Source: Strix aluco
Taxonomy: Eukaryota > Chordata > Aves > Strigiformes > Strigidae
DNA: 64,000 nucleotides
Reading direction: 5' to 3'
NCBI RefSeq assembly: GCF_031877795.1
Contig: NC_133934.1
Location: 26,973,716-27,037,715 of the forward strand
This document shows, piece after piece, positions 1 to 14,989 of the stretch. The translations under genes were made by a program, and so were the position numbers. Positions within the stretch are counted from its first letter, which is position 1; every line of letters starts with the position of its first letter. Under the pieces are notes generated by a model. It was given only the letters and a program-made list of their open reading frames with translations, was not told where the DNA came from and made no database searches.

Positions 1-3000
1 ACTGCTTAAAATACAGAAGCAAAGCCAAAGAACCAGGCATTACTAAGCAAAATGGACAAAATATTTTTCTGGCAGGTAAAAATGTTTGCCCAGAACATCA
101 AAATCTCTGTTGTAACTTAATAGCAGCATCTCAAGCCATTCAGATCCAAAGGTCTTTGAGGATGTTGGAAACATCAGCTTTTACAGAATCATGCATGCAC
201 AATGCCGTATTTAAGTCCTGACCATAAGCTAAGTTAGCGCTGCTCCTCACTGTCAGTCTTATCTCACTCACCCCAATTCCAACAGGTTACTTAGAAGTAG
301 CATACCATACATCATTAACAGGGTGGCAAACACCTTCCTTTAGAGAAGAAAAATGTTATTTCCTACACTATTCTTTGAGTCTAACGCAGGACAGAGCTTA
401 CCACTTGAATAAAAGGTTCATCAGTGACTCTATATATAAAATCTCGAATTGCTGTCATGAAGATTTTTCAGAGAGCATTTAGGGAGGCCATCCCTCACCC
501 TTGCTCTACTATCTTCCCTGTCTACCTTACAGAGCCTCCTTCATTTGATATGTAGGTCTGCAAGAAACAAGAAGAGACACTACCTGGATCATTGCTCCTT
601 GTCTTTACAGAATGGAGATGGAATAGACAGCTCCTAACCACAAACTGCGGAAGGCTGGCAGCAGGAAACTCCTAACACTGCTCATTGCTCCCCAGCACTG
701 TGTTCAAAGATCCAATCACTTACGCACAGTAAAGCTACAATGACACACAAAAAATTGGGGAGGGGAGATGGTGTTTGGTATTTTCAAGTGAAACAACTAT
801 AAAACACAACTAAGCCCCAAACCAGAGTGGCTTCAAGTTACACACAACTTCACTATGAACTATATTCAGATAACAATAGCATGTAACAAATAGAAACATA
901 TTATGCAACTTTCTGTATTTAATGTATTGCTATTATAATTATGTATGCAGTGAAGTCCTTGCAGCAACCAGAGAAAAATCAAAACTGCTGATGCTTTTTG
1001 AATCCACCTCTTGCTAAGGTCCAAGAGGTCAAATAGGAAGCTGCACCCACAGCGTGGGAAACGGCACAGCCACAAGCGGTCCAAAGCCCAGGAACTATAG
1101 AGCACTTTTCCCCTTTCCGAAGCAGAGTAAGCCAGTCCAGTCATCCTTAGAGCTACTTCCAAACAATTAGCAAAGTCGTGTTTCAATTAGCTTCTCCATA
1201 GCCATGTGCACAAAGAAGAGTACTGTATGACTTCAGAAAGAAAAAGTGTGATAAAAAAAGGCAAACTCAGGTGGAACTGGAAAGGAAACTGGGAAAGACC
1301 AAAGAAAACAAGAGACAAGAAATCCCAGAGCATCTCCCCACAAAATGCTGGGTACTACTTGGGGCAAAGCCAATGTGTGTGTTCAGAATGAGGAGCCTTC
1401 TTATACCGAGTTGGCTTTAAAATTATCTTTCTCACTCTCATTATCAAAATGATTCATTTCTTCCTAGACAAGACTTCTACAGTACCCTAGATAATGGCTC
1501 CATACATGTCTACATGCCTACAACATAACATTCCTAACATGTGGTTGCCAAAGTTTTTGTGGCAATATCCCATCACTGGTCTTCCCCAGCCAGGCCTTTA
1601 ACTGCTTTGTAACTCTAATGACCTGCTCCCCTAGTTTAGAGTTCCCTACTTCATGCCATAAGAAATGTTTTATGAAAGACCAGATAAAAATCAATATATT
1701 TATCCTAACTCGCATTTTAAGGTGGGGAAAAAAAAAGGGTCATTTACTCTGGCATAGTCTACCTATGGATGAACTTATGTTGCATTTTGTTCCATTTTCC
1801 ATTCATGGTTTTAATTACTCTTTCCATTAACATCTGTTTTAAAACTTTACATATCAAAAGACTGACCGTTTCTTCTGTAAACACACAACTGTGCTTCAAA
1901 CACACCAGGGCTGTTACCATTTAGGAAAATAAATAACTTTTGCACATGTTCATATTCTATTAGAACCAAACCCAAGAAATATGCAAAGAATGAAAACACA
2001 ATACTTCACTGCACAGGGTAGAAGATTAAAATCTGTTTTAAAAAAAACCCACACCATACCCAAAACCCCATGAAATTCTCTTTCACTACAAACAGGGATG
2101 ATGTCTATGTGGAAAATAAACAATATGTTTAGTCACCCAAGAAAATAAAAGCTTTCCCTACAGTTCCTGGTTCACTTACTCCAAGAAGTAGCAGTCTGCC
2201 AAGAAACAGAAATTCAGTTTGTGTTTTCCCTCTCAATAGGAAAAACAACGCCAAGAAAACCCACATTTTCCTTAACAAAATGTACCCGTTAATTTCTCTT
2301 CTTTACACAAGACCTAATCCAGAGCAATGGCATTTCTATGTCTGTAACCAATACCAGCACCCATCAACACCGGGAATTAGCCAAGCGACTAATTGCAGGG
2401 AAGCGTGATTGTGCCACAAGCCTTGGGAGGAGGTGTTGAACTGCTCTGTGCTGGGGAAGAGACACGTGAGACCTTGCAGCTTGGTTCACGGCATGCAGTG
2501 CTTTTCCTCAGCAATCCCACACAGCTGCCCTGAGTCACACAAGGGTACATTTGTACAAAGGGGTCACTGACATGAAATTAAGCTACCAAATTTAAGCCAA
2601 TTTTGATATCTGAGAGCATGAGAATGAATTCAGCAGAGTAAAGCTCTACTGGTTACATACTCCAAGTTTATTTGGAACAGCAGCTAATGCTCTGTATGCT
2701 GAAGACTTCCATATACATGCCAGTCTTAATAGCAGTCCCTCAAAAAAATCACAGGAAAAATCCCAAGTATTATTCTCACTACACCTGCTGGGATGCCCAG
2801 GCAGTGTATAACATCCCTTTCATAGCGCTCAGAAGTGTTGCACACATGTAATTAAAAAAAACAACAGAGTTCCTTAACAATACTGTGATCCCAAATCTGG
2901 TGGCTGGCCACAGCCTAACAAAACAGAAGAGCAATTAGTGATTTATACAAAACCAGCATACAAGCCAAGAGTAAGATTTGTTTCCTCTAGAGAAAAAGAC

Positions 3001-3218
3001 AGGACCACGTAAATGATAACAATTACTAGCAAATATTCAGGTAAACAGACCCCTTCCGATAAAACCAACCTGGAAATGTCTGGTATACTATCATCACTCC
3101 TAGCTCCTATTTTTATCCTAAAAAAAATAAAATTGACTAGTGGCTTTTGTATTGCTCATGGCCCTACTGCGAAAATTAAAATGGTAACCATTCCTCATTA
3201 AAAAAATACTCTTGTTTT

Positions 3219-3249
3219 GGGGGGGGGGGGGTGGGAGGGGGGGGTGGGA
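3219..3249 (+). repeat. G-rich low-complexity tract
   Basis: A run of about 13 guanines is followed by shorter G runs broken by single T or A bases. Four or more G runs in 31 bases could form a G-quadruplex on this strand. It lies inside the inferred APBB2 intron and no function can be read from it. Confidence 0.8.
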
Positions 3250-6200
3250 TCAATAACTGGAAACACCCTATTTCTCACTTTTCTTTTTAACGCATTTTGG
3301 GACGACAATCCTTTTGATTCAGAAGGGGCACCAGAGACCCATGAAAGCAAACAAAGGTGCACGCTCCCATGCCCTAAAGGCCAGGCATCCCAGCTGAAAC
3401 ATGCCTAGCACGAGTTTCACTGAAATACCTTTTTCTGCCCTGGCTACATGGGCAGCAGTCAATCATCTCACAGGAGTAAAATCCAATTGCCTGAATGGTG
3501 GTAACAAAAGGCCTCCTCTGGCAACACGATCATTACTAATGTGCAACTTGCATCCAAAGTTTTCGGTTCAAAAAAATTAATAAAGAAATTCATGTCTCAT
3601 AATCGGTATTTTTGGGGGACAACCCCTGTCCTTTGCGCCTCTCCTATAGAATTTCCTTAGATGTAAAGCCAGCCCTGGTCTCACCTAAGGGAGGGCACAC
3701 CCTCACCAGAGAGGACCGCACGACTTCATCTGCAAGGCCAGGTTAGACAACAGGTCTAAGATCACACACCAGCTACCTCATGATAGCATGAGGCAGCTTA
3801 AGAGACAAGGGAGCTGAGGACATCAGGTAGACATCTGGGCAGCTCTGACCTCAGCTGGCCCAGTCCTAAGCCCCCTTCTGCTCTTCTCCAGCTCTGCAAG
3901 TTGCTTGGTCCCCATAAGGTTTTATTACTCTAGGTTACACCTCTGAGTAACCTAACCGTGATTGTTACAACACACTGCGAAAGTGATGAAGCTTTCTTCA
4001 GGAACAGCTTGAGGACACTGTAAACCCCATCACAGCAGCAGGACCTAAACACAGCATCTAGCTACATAATTTCATTTAGGATGCAGGAAAAAAGTCAAGA
4101 CAAGACTTCCTGTTCTTCTTTCTCTCCTTCCACAGTGGCCTGTGATTCATTTCTAAAGACAAAAACTTCTTGTTTCGAATATACATTAAATGTTTATGCT
4201 TGCCTGACTCAGTGTGGAAAGGACAGCATAAAAAGAGTAACTGGGTCAAGGTAGCAATTATCAAAAGTTAGATTAACATGGAGAAATCCATGTGACAACA
4301 GGAAAACCAATAGGTCTAAAAATTCCTACTGGCATGCCATTTCTTAACTTTGCATTTAAAGCATCTAATTAAAAGCTGCCAACCCCATGCTAGCATTATA
4401 AATACTTCACTCTTTATCTTTGGTTTTAAGAAAAAGGTTGTTTTAAACACAAAAATTGTTATACCATGAAATAACAATGAGCACATGAAGGAAATGAGCA
4501 CGTAAAAGTCTCCTAAGACTACTCCTGTTCAGAAGCAAGAAAGAAAGTTTCCTGATCTCAATTCTTACAGTGAGCTGCCTTTTTACAATAACAGTTCAAT
4601 TTCTGAAGCCATCTCTGGTGCCTCTTAAGATAGGAGCGCTAAAGTTGGACTTCCCAATAGAGTTGCTTTTTTTTTTTAAATACCTGCTCCCCATCAGAGG
4701 CGATCAAACCCACACTGTTATTTCACTACAGTGCTTTGCCTCTGTCAGTCTTCAGCAGCCACTTAGTAAAACCAATTTGCTCCAGCTGCCTTACTCTCAC
4801 CTTTCAAAACTGAGAGGTTTTCCTCAACTGAAGGTCCTTTAAAGGAACTGTTTTGCTTTAAGTTTTATTGAGTTTAAGATATTGTGGTGCTTTCTAGTTA
4901 TGGCTAACAACTATGAAAACATCCATTTTAAAAGCACTAGTAATTTTACTACCATTTTCCATATGGTGTGCAGATACTCTCTACTGCAGACCGTATTAGC
5001 CTCCAGAAGAGCCAAGTGGTCAAGTGTGCACTGCTCTGCTTGGAAGAAAAGGTTCTTTCACCCACAGCTTTTGAGAGAGGCAGAAACATGGCTCATCCAT
5101 GAACCTGCCACATTCAACTGACAACCACTAGTTTTTAATAGTCCATTTTGACCAGCCAGCTGTGGCCATTTGACAAGCTTTGTATGGGGTCTTCCAAGCA
5201 TTTGAGTTACCTTATTGCTTCTGAATTAGAAATAATAAAAGTTACAGACACTACCACAAAATACATTTATTCTCAAATGTAGGTACTTTTACAATCTTTC
5301 AGGACAAACCCAGGCCTGTCCTTAAAACAGACAAGTGGATGAAAGAAAGAAACCTAGAAAACATTTTTCAGTGGGTTTATATCGTACTTAATACAGAATA
5401 TGCCTCCCCACTGCTCCATGGAGTTTTATTTCAAGATTAGTGCCTAATTTTGTGCAAGTGATTTAGGCTTATGTTACTGCTGCATTTTGCAGCCCATTTC
5501 ATCATCTAACTCCTCTGTGTAATTAAAATTCCTCTTCATCTATTTATGTGCTAGCTCCTGCCTCCACCTGAGCCCTCTGGCAAGTGCCTTTCCAGAGCCA
5601 GCCTTTAGGAGCATCAGTAACTTCATCTTGCAATCACAGGGTATGTGCATCACTCTCCTTAGAGCACCTCCTCCATCAGTTTTTAAAATCTACACAAATT
5701 CATCTTAATCCTCTACCATGATGGATCTAGAATTTCAACACCTCCTTTCAAACTCACCTTCTGCAAGGAGGCTTCACATCCTGCCATGACAGCACATTGT
5801 ATTTACCCATGCCAAAAACATTTGCTTGCAATCTCAGTTCAAAGAGCAACCCCAAAATGGGGAAAGCCCAGTTCCCTGCCTGAAGACTGCTTGAGGAAGT
5901 CCTCAAGCATTTTCATTCAGCAGCAGGGAAAACTTGGGACATGCTAATACCACGTGCCAAGCAGGAATGCCCTACAAGAGAGCCTGCTGCTGCTGTACAA
6001 CTGGTATCCACGCCATTAGTTTGAGAGAACTATTGATACCAGTACAAACATCAGCATCCCATGAGAATTTTCCATCCCTGTATAGCAGCAAAAGCAGTAT
6101 AGGCAGCAGGAGCTAAAGCTCAACACTAGTTAGGTTTGAAGTTGGATCCGTCACTCAATGTCTCCCAAATCAACCCCACACTGTCCACTGCTGGTTTTAC

Positions 6201-8906
6201 TACTGGCATGTTGTATGGGTTAGCAGTCTTCTTTTAAACCTTGACACGTGAGTTACTTAAATAATCCACAAATTTAAAACATCCTCAGGACTTACAAAGA
6301 TGAACCTTAAAAGATTTCTGGGAGTAATAAGATTTATCAGGCCAAAAATTAAGGGGTTACAAACTCAAATTTCTGATTTATAGCAGAAGCTCATATTTCT
6401 TAATTTAAGTCCAAATGCAAGCTGGAATACTGTCAAACAGATCGAGTGTTATTTTTTCCAGCTCTATATTTACACTTCAAGGATTATGCAGGAGCACAGA
6501 GCAGAAGCAGAGAAGCCAGCCAAAAGCCTCGATGTGAACCTTTTGGGGAAGGTTCAGAGAAGTCTGGGTTATCTGTCTTCAAACAGGTTTTCAAAGCGAT
6601 ATAGATCTAGACATCCATGAGAACTCAAGCAAGAAGGATCCAAGCTTTAAATTTAGGAAAATAATCGTTTTACTTTGCACATGCACAAAAAATTGGACAA
6701 GCATTGCGAGGAAGGCAGGTTTCTCTTCTGCCATGGAAGAAAGCACAGCTGAAAAATTTCAGCCCCACCCATGTAAAATTAGCTATTTATTTTGTATAAA
6801 TCCCAGAAAAATGTTTTCCGCCCAGCCAGCACTCCTACCTGCTGGTTTAGCAGCAGCAGACTGAAGCGCTGTGCTGCAGGATGGCAGGCGGCCAGCTCCC
6901 GCTTCAGAGGCTGGGAGGGTAGGTCTGCTCATTAAAGCCTCCAGGTTACTTCAAGGCAAGGACGGAGGCAGCTCTCAGCTGACACATCTCTGGTGCTCCC
7001 AGTGTCACCAGAGCCACTGCTACCAGGGGAAGTGCCTTCACACAATTTTTACCAGCAAGGTCTGTCTCAAATTTAGGGATGCACCTCACCATATCCTGCC
7101 TGTCCGCTGTTCCTATCACTGCAACATGTGCGCACACATCAAAAAGGAGAGAGAAGAAAGAGCATCACCTTCTGACTTGCTGGCTGAACTGGGGAAGCGC
7201 TGAGGGATCCCCGTTTTTCTGCCCAAAAATTAATACATAAAACCACACCACACCATTGCATCTGTTGCTACACGGTGGCTGGTCAAAACCAGAGCACAGA
7301 GACTGCATTTCAGAACCAGCATGCAGTAGTTCTGGCTGATTTTTAGCCCAAAGCAGGCTAGCAAACAACTGAAACATGACTCCTACCTGAGGTACAAACC
7401 TTTAACAATGCTCTGAGGGTCCCATCACTCCAGGACCTCCTTGGCATCAAGCCTCACTGACGTCCCTGGGAGCCTTTGATCCTTCCTCTTGATCCCCCTT
7501 CCCCCCACAGATCCCTCACTGAGAATACCTGAATTTTCTGTGGTATTCCATTAGGCTTAAAACTTCAGCGCAAGGGCGTCACAACATCAAGATGCTGTTA
7601 GGCTGCAAAGACACGTTTCCCTGGGACCACTTACGCGGTTTCCCTGACAATCAGCACCATCTTTATCACATTAGGACATACATATATTGGTTTTCAAAAA
7701 AGACTTACTGGTCTCAAAACGCCCATATGCCTCTACCAGAGAACTTCCTATATTTTGGCATATATAGGACTTTTATGTTTACCCAAGTTTAAACCCATAC
7801 CTGCAAAGGGAAACATACAGGATATTTCATTGAAAAAGTTTAGACACGCCGAGAATTGGCAAAAAATGAATGCTGATGTAACAGCATGCAGTAAATATAA
7901 AAATTAGGTTAAAACACATTTATATAGTCAAGCATGGTTTGCTAGCAGCTCTTGCACGTGCTTAAGTAACAACACGTTTAAGGCCAACATTGCTTTGTCA
8001 CCAATTTATTTCAGTATCCTTGGGTAGTCATCTTACCAGCCTACAAACTTATCTAACAGTAAGTCCAATCTCAAACATTTCTGAGAAGCAAACATCAAAT
8101 AATTAAAAACATTTTTCTTTTTTAATGCTTTTTTTTTTTTCCAAATACATGGGTATCATCAACACATTTTTCTTTTATCTGATAACCTTTTAGGCTAACA
8201 ATCCTCAAACTTGTCAAAAAAACAAATCTTATCTGCCTGAATACATGCAGCTTTTCATATACAGATGTGTTAGCTAAACCACTCCCTTTACCCATGGTTC
8301 TCATGTTGTTTCACTGTTTTCCTGAGATGTGGTAGGAAAAAAATAGAAAGAAAAAAAAAAGGCAAGCAGGCTCCCACAGGACTCTAAAACTATGAGTTAT
8401 TTCCCAAGCAGTCAATTCTCACCATCTTTCAGATTCAAGTGAAATTATCTTTATAACCTTTCCCTTTCTCTGTACCTATCAGTATCTATTCCATTTCTGT
8501 TGTATTTTTAAGCTTTTACATCTATACTTCTGGGAAAAAGTAATATCAGAGTAAAACTTAATTTCTTAAAGGGCAAAGTTTTATTTAACATTTCAATTTC
8601 TTCTAAAAATCTCATACCATAACAAGAATTCAACATAAGTAATGGAGAGTACGATGCTGTTTTGTTAGCCTGGAGTAACAGAAAATCAGGGTGGGGTATC
8701 ATCATTTTACACAAGCACACACCCACAGCGTACAGCTATCTTGTGAAATTACATATCATCGAGATGGGGTTTTAATCTATCAACGTTTTTAATGGCTTCG
8801 AAGCCTACAGCTGCCTGGATCCGTGCTGATGGGGAGGTGCAGACTGGTGACACTCACGCCGTCCCCCTGCAGCCAGCGGGCTCCTCGCCCAGTGCGCACC
8901 GCTCAC

Positions 8907-8976
8907 CTTCAGCAACAAAACCAAAGCAGTATGGGACCGTTACGGGTGGCAAACACCAGTGTCGCAGGTGTCTGCG
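8907..8976 (-). other. Candidate non-coding exon on the APBB2 strand
   Basis: On the minus strand a 70-nt segment is preceded by a strong polypyrimidine acceptor (CCCTCTCCTCTGCCGTAG) and ends in a strong donor (CTGAAG then GTGAGC). It sits in a local GC- and CpG-richer patch (8.8-9.06 kb) within AT-rich intron. It contains no sense-strand ATG, and one of three frames is open. If real, it could be an alternative 5' UTR exon of APBB2. Paired splice consensus sequences also arise by chance in long introns, so RNA evidence is needed. Confidence 0.3.
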
Positions 8977-11900
8977 CTACGGCAGAGGAGAGGGCAGAGC
9001 CGCAGCAAGAAGAGAAGGAGACACGAGGGCTAGTGCTGCTGTACGGTCCCTCTACTAGCACTAGATTTCCTTTCCAAGCCACATCAGCTCCATGCTGTCC
9101 CTTTGCCTCCTCAGAGATCAGGTACCCACTCCATCACAGCAGCTCTGGACTCCCTCTCTCCTAGTAGCAGGGCTTCTCCCCAGATATTTTAAGACACTAA
9201 AACAGACCTCAAACTTTAATAGTATGGCAACACAGACTTTGCCTGTTGTCCATTTCCTACATTTTCCTGTGTCAGGGGAAAACAGCTTTATACACCCAGG
9301 AAGAACAGTCATTTAAGCTTTCAAGAGGGAAGAAAAAACAGCATAAATTTTTGCATAAATTACTTTCATTCTTTTGAAATACTTTATATTATTCAATTAA
9401 AGGGAGTTACCAAAATTTAACTCTATCCTAATACTTTTACCCTCGTGCCTCTTTCTGCTGACCAACATCACTACAGTGATTAAGACAACACACATCCAGC
9501 ACCAGCTATTTTATAGGCAAACAGGAGTTTTCCCATGACAAAACTGCTGGGACACCCCAGCACGCTGCTCCACCTGGTGCCTGCCTGGCCTGGTGAGATC
9601 ACATGCTCCCTGAAGGGCAGAGTTTTACACCCAGATGGGTATCGGGAAAACTATCACATGGAGATCCTGCCTCTCCTGCTGACATATGAGGCACAGAGGA
9701 TGCCAATGAGACAAGGTCATTGTGTAGTGCTGGAGGTTTCCTTAATACTACATGTATCGCAAACACCCAGGTTCCCTACTGTATTTACTTTCAGATTAAT
9801 CTTTCCATAAATTCATAGATTGTGTCCTATATGTATATATCTTCAACTCGTTTAAACAATTAAACTATCTTTCCATTACGCTGCGTTTAAATCCCAGTTT
9901 AATCTGGCAAGTGCCGAATTCTCCATGTGAGAGCAACCCTCCTCCTTATTTCTCTTCCTTGCAGTTCCCTTTCACCTTTCATGCTGGTTCTCCACACAGC
10001 TTCCTCCATAGCTACACAATTCAATACCTTGCAAAGAAACATCCCTTCCTAACAATAATCCTCTTTGCAAGTAGAATTAACAAGGCAAATGTAAACACGG
10101 CAGCAATGAATTAGTTGTCATATTTACCCAAACTACTGCTTCCAGTTCCTTATAATGAAATTCTATATTAAATACATAGGATGGCTTAATGTGAAGCTCC
10201 TCATTTGCTGAATTAGGCATCTGGCCAGTAAGCACCCTGCAGCAGCTCCCTCCACCCCATCTGAGAAATCATACTTACGAGGTTTCCAATAAAGGCTTAA
10301 CTAATTTTTGCCAATATTAGTCACACCACATTACTGTTATTTAATAACCGTTTGGAGGGCTTTCTACCCTGAGAATGCAGCAAAGGAATGACATGTTTCT
10401 ACAACAGACAACAACAAAATATGTAAAGTTTATGGTAGTTTCTTCTATTCAAACAAGTTAATTCATAGAGGTAGGGAACATTTAGTGCCTGTCAGCTTCC
10501 TTCCCTTTGGAATCCATCCTTTACACACAATAATTATACCAGGAAACCTCCCTCCATAACCAGCTAATCAACATAAGAAAAAATCAGCTGTCCCTAACAG
10601 AGTCCTGCATGAAAGACACCTTAGCACCAATACCAAACCCAAGCTGTATTTTTTAAACACATATTCTACACTTGAAATCTACAGAAGTAGTTTAGAAATG
10701 TTCCTTTTGGTGTCTTTGAAAACTAAACTGCACTTGCACTAAAGGAAAAAAAAAAAAGAACACAAAGCAACCTTCAACAAAAGAACTAAACACACCACAA
10801 AACCGCTTAAAAGCGTATCATAGCAAAGCATGTCTAGTGCTTCCAGGAGGGTTTTCCCATGGGCAGGCAGAGCTGATGACTGTCTGACGGGATATATTAC
10901 CTGGGGTGCAATATAATCCGGCAAGGAAGACAAAGGAAAGAGAGAAAGATTTCTGTTAGATTTCTACAGAGAAAAAAAGGACAGCCAAACAATAAGAACT
11001 AGATGACTAAATCAGTGGCTTACAACTTTATTTTGGCATCGCTACAGGAGGACATCACCAAGATTTTAGCAGAGGTTTTAAAATTGTGAAGTCCAAAAGA
11101 TTAAACTGTCAAATAGAAGTCTACCAGGAGTTTGCTTAAAGTACTTTACAGCAACAGCACTATTCATAAGGTAAAACAAACCAGAATTACAGACACTGGC
11201 TGTCTGGTATTGAGATCAGAAGCAAAAATTTACATATTTTATTTTGTAGCAAACCTTCTTCTGTCACATATTATTACTCTTAATGCACTACTACTCAAGT
11301 TAGTAGTTTATGTTCATGAATATCCTAGAGTAAACTGCATCTGACTTCATTCATCTGAGATCAGTGTTCAGTATCAAATGCAGCACAGATACTACTGAGA
11401 AAGGCAGAAATCTGCATCTAGTTAATCATCCTAATTGTTATGCAGGCCACTTCAAAAAGGCACTAATCAGTGTTACACACAGATGCAAAGTTTGTTCAGC
11501 AGTAAAAATCACCATCTAAACGCTTACCCAAACAAGTATCACATTTTCAGGGGAGACCGAAGCTCAGCACATTTTAGGTAAAAAAAAATAAAAAATAAAG
11601 GATTTGACAGTAGGAGACATAACTTACACGAGGTTCACCTTAGATCTTAAGCTAAATTGAGTTTGATCTTTTTAAAGCATAAAAAAACCACCACACAAGG
11701 TCTACTCATCATCCTGCTGGTGATGGAGGCCAAGTGCCTGATGTCTTTGTGAGGGCAGACTCCTACGTTCATTTCCAGTCACCTTGCCACAGGGTCTGCC
11801 CTTACACCCTTGGCGATAGGCTTAGGCAATCAGGACCTCCCAGACAAGGCACAGCTAAACAGCGTCCATTAGCAGTCCCAGGGCACCCTCCACAATGCTT

Positions 11901-12069
11901 CGGTCAAATTCTCTCAGAGCTCTGCAAGCTCCTGCTTGGAACATCCTTTGCAGCAGATGAATGGAAAGTGGCAAGAGAGATGACAACCTCAGTAGGGATC
12001 CAGGGAAGTCCAGACTGCAAAGTCTAACACCTCTACTGGGCTAATAATTAACTCAACTGATGCTAATGA

Positions 12070-12990
12070 TAAAAGGAAATAATTTGGTCACCTGGATAAA
12101 TAGTCTGCTGGAGAAGAGTCAGTACAGTTTGTACAGAGAGAACCCTGAATAACAAACCTTTCTGAGTTCTTCAAAGATGCCAAACATAGACAAGGTACAC
12201 CCATTCATTCTGACCTATCTGAATTTCCAAAAGGACTTCAACCAAGTCCCTTATCAAAAACTAAGGGCTTTCTTAAGGAAATTAGGCAGACAGAGGTAAG
12301 AGGAAAGGTCCTATGTGGAGAGATAGATGGTTGAAAAATAGAAACAGTGTAAAGATAAGAGTAAATGGTCTCTTTTTGAAGCAAACAGAAGTCACCAACA
12401 AAGACCAGCAGCTTGGACTTTGGCTGTTCAACACATTCATGTGAGACAAGGAAAGGGGAATGAGCAGCGAGCTGAGGAAGTTTGCTGATGATAAAAAAAG
12501 TGTACCGTGGTAGCAAGGCCAGTATGTGAGAAATGTCAGACAATCCTTGGAGACTGAGCCTGTAATGCTGCAAAGGAAAGCTAATGCCAATACACACAAG
12601 AAATGTAAGAAGATGCACATGGAAAAAACACAGCCATGGCTATACATAACTGAGGAATTCCAAACTGACCGTACTCCTGAGCAACATCTTGACATTACAA
12701 TTTCACAGATTCATTAACTCACTAACAGTTCAAAAAGCAAATTAAACATTACAAATCATTAAGAAAGAAAACAAAACATAGCTATGGCACTGTAGAGCCC
12801 CAAAGCTCACCTACATGTTGGTAACTGTATACAGCCCTGATTGTCCCATCCTAAAAGGACACGTAGAACTGGGATAGACTTCTGGAAAGGAATATTCACG
12901 GTCAGGAATGGCTTCCACACAAAGAGTATCTGAGTAGGTAACTCTTCAAGCAGGTCAAAAGCCAACCTGATGAGAAAGACAGAGGCCTAA
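12070..12990 (+). mobile_element. Degenerate CR1-lineage LINE fragment
   Basis: The strand carries decayed remnants of the CR1-type reverse transcriptase region and 3' part. A 'D/NF-KAF-VP' type stretch lies around 12,225-12,260, and the motif encoding F-A-D-D (GAAGTTTGCTGATGAT) lies near 12,477. Around 12,820-12,930 a segment resembles the CR1 region encoding 'LEY..QFW.P....D'. Frames are broken by many stops and indels, so it is an old inactive copy. Open frames on the opposite strand (12,238-12,695) are antisense noise. Boundaries are approximate. Confidence 0.65.
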
Positions 12991-13365
12991 AAAATCATGA
13001 GTGGCATAACACGGATCATTAACCATCTCTGCCACACAAGAGCTAAGAGCCGCCAAATGAAGGAAGCCAGCTGAGAACAAGCAGGAGGAGGGAGTTCCTT
13101 ACACAGCCAGAAGCAGACCCATATTCAAGCAGCACTCGTGGCCAAAGGCCATGGAGGCTGCAATGAGGTCCCAGAGGGCTGCACGCAGACCAGACAAGCA
13201 TTTGGAACCAAAAGCCACCAAACATCTTGAAATAGGGAAAGGTCGCATCCAGCTCTGGCAACCTCAAGCTGAGAACAGCCTGAGGCTCAGAGAACATCTG
13301 TAGAGGAGGTTTTGAAACAGATCATCCTGTTCTTATTTTTCCTTGGGCATCTGCTTACAAGGAGG

Positions 13366-13384
13366 AAAAAAAAAAAAAAAAAAA
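13366..13384 (+). repeat. A-tract
   Basis: Homopolymeric A run of about 19 bases. It could be a decayed retrotransposon tail, but no recognisable element body lies directly upstream. Confidence 0.8.
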
Positions 13385-14989
13385 GGTTGCAAAGGACAAC
13401 AGATCAAAAAGGGAACAGGCTGAAGGTGAAGGGTTAAAAAAATAGGAAACTAAAGCAGGACACCACACAGAGCATCCCAACAGCACCCTCTGATCCTTAA
13501 AGCTCTGGGGACAGCAGCAATTAGTCCTCAGCCCAGACCCATAATGAGACAAGGAAAGAGAAACAGGCACAGAAGTGCTGGGATTCTGCCCATAAAGTCT
13601 GGAGCCCATCAGCCCATGGAGCTGTGGCCAGCTCAGACAGGGGTAGGAGGAGGCTGGCAAGAAAGTCCCATTCTTTCATAGGGTGGCAGACATGAAAGCT
13701 ATAAATCACAAGAACACCCATAAACTCAGGAAGAGGCTTTAGAGGAGTCACAAGAGGAACTGCAGCCTCATGTACTAGATGTGCATGTCCCAAGGTCTCC
13801 TTTTCCCTGCAAAAGGGATATGAGTCACAGAGTCAATGAAGCATACATATCACAAATGCACCCATTTTCACCTCTTCTCGCTTAATTTTCTCACTTTTGA
13901 TTTCAGCAGGTGATAGATTAGCCTAAAGTACAAGTCAGCCTGCAAGAGCTCCTCATCCCTCCTCATGGCAGGAGACCACTTTCTGTCACAGAGCAAGGAA
14001 ACCATGCGGAAGCACTTAAGAGGCATCTTCGAGGTGCCACTTGGAAGTGAAACCAGCCACCATGTGGCTTGCTCAAGTCCCGTGTGGTAAACTGCACTAG
14101 AGAGATGAACCCTTGGTTTGGCCCATCACAGCTGCTCTTTCATTTCTATACTTACTACATCTCCTAGAAGCAGTTAGGTACTGCTGACAGTCACAGGACC
14201 CATCACATAGCATCCACAGCCAGTTGTATTCTGTGCTGCACACACAATATTTTTAGGACCAACTACCAACTTTCATACGAGTTCAACTACTGCAATCACC
14301 ACACTAGATAACTCTCAGCTGTTCTGCAAATGAGACAAAACCTATGCACAACTAGCTCAACTAGACTTGGTTTCAAATTTGCTTTAAACTTCATTTATTC
14401 CAGTCCTCCAGTCACAGCGTAGCTTGCAGCACTGGTTTCAGTTTGCACCATCTGGGCCTACTGTACAGACCCGCCCCCCAAAACTCCTTTTCTGAGAGGA
14501 TTTATGAATTACTTCAATAGGAAAAAAAAAAAGGTTTTCTGTAGTTCATTTTTAACCTGAAGGATATTAAGCTCAAACAGCTCACACACACGCACTAACA
14601 TATTGTCTCCTTTTGCACGGTTTTGACTCAAAGAAAAAGGAATTTCCACACAATTAGATGCAGCTGCAAGCCAATGCTTATTATTTTGGATGGGAAAAAA
14701 AATAACTTGCAAAACATTTCAAAAAGCGTCCACTAAGTACATCGCAATCCTTTCTAAGTAGTGATACAAATTGTAAAGCAAGCATTTTATTTTTATACCA
14801 GTTTTGAATGTCAGATTTTAAAAATAAGAAACACTAGCGCAGAAAATCTATATTCAGTTAACTCAGACGCACGGAAAACCTTTTCCTGAGTCACCAAGTC
14901 TCATCTCCTACTGCCACAGCCAAGCACACGACATATACTTCCTCAGTATATGCTCAAGAGCCAGTTAGGGGGCTTGCTCCCACTTCTCC

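Noticed and set aside
12238-12695. Two minus-strand frames of 126 and 137 codons
   Set aside because: They are antisense to a degraded CR1 LINE fragment and have no independent support.
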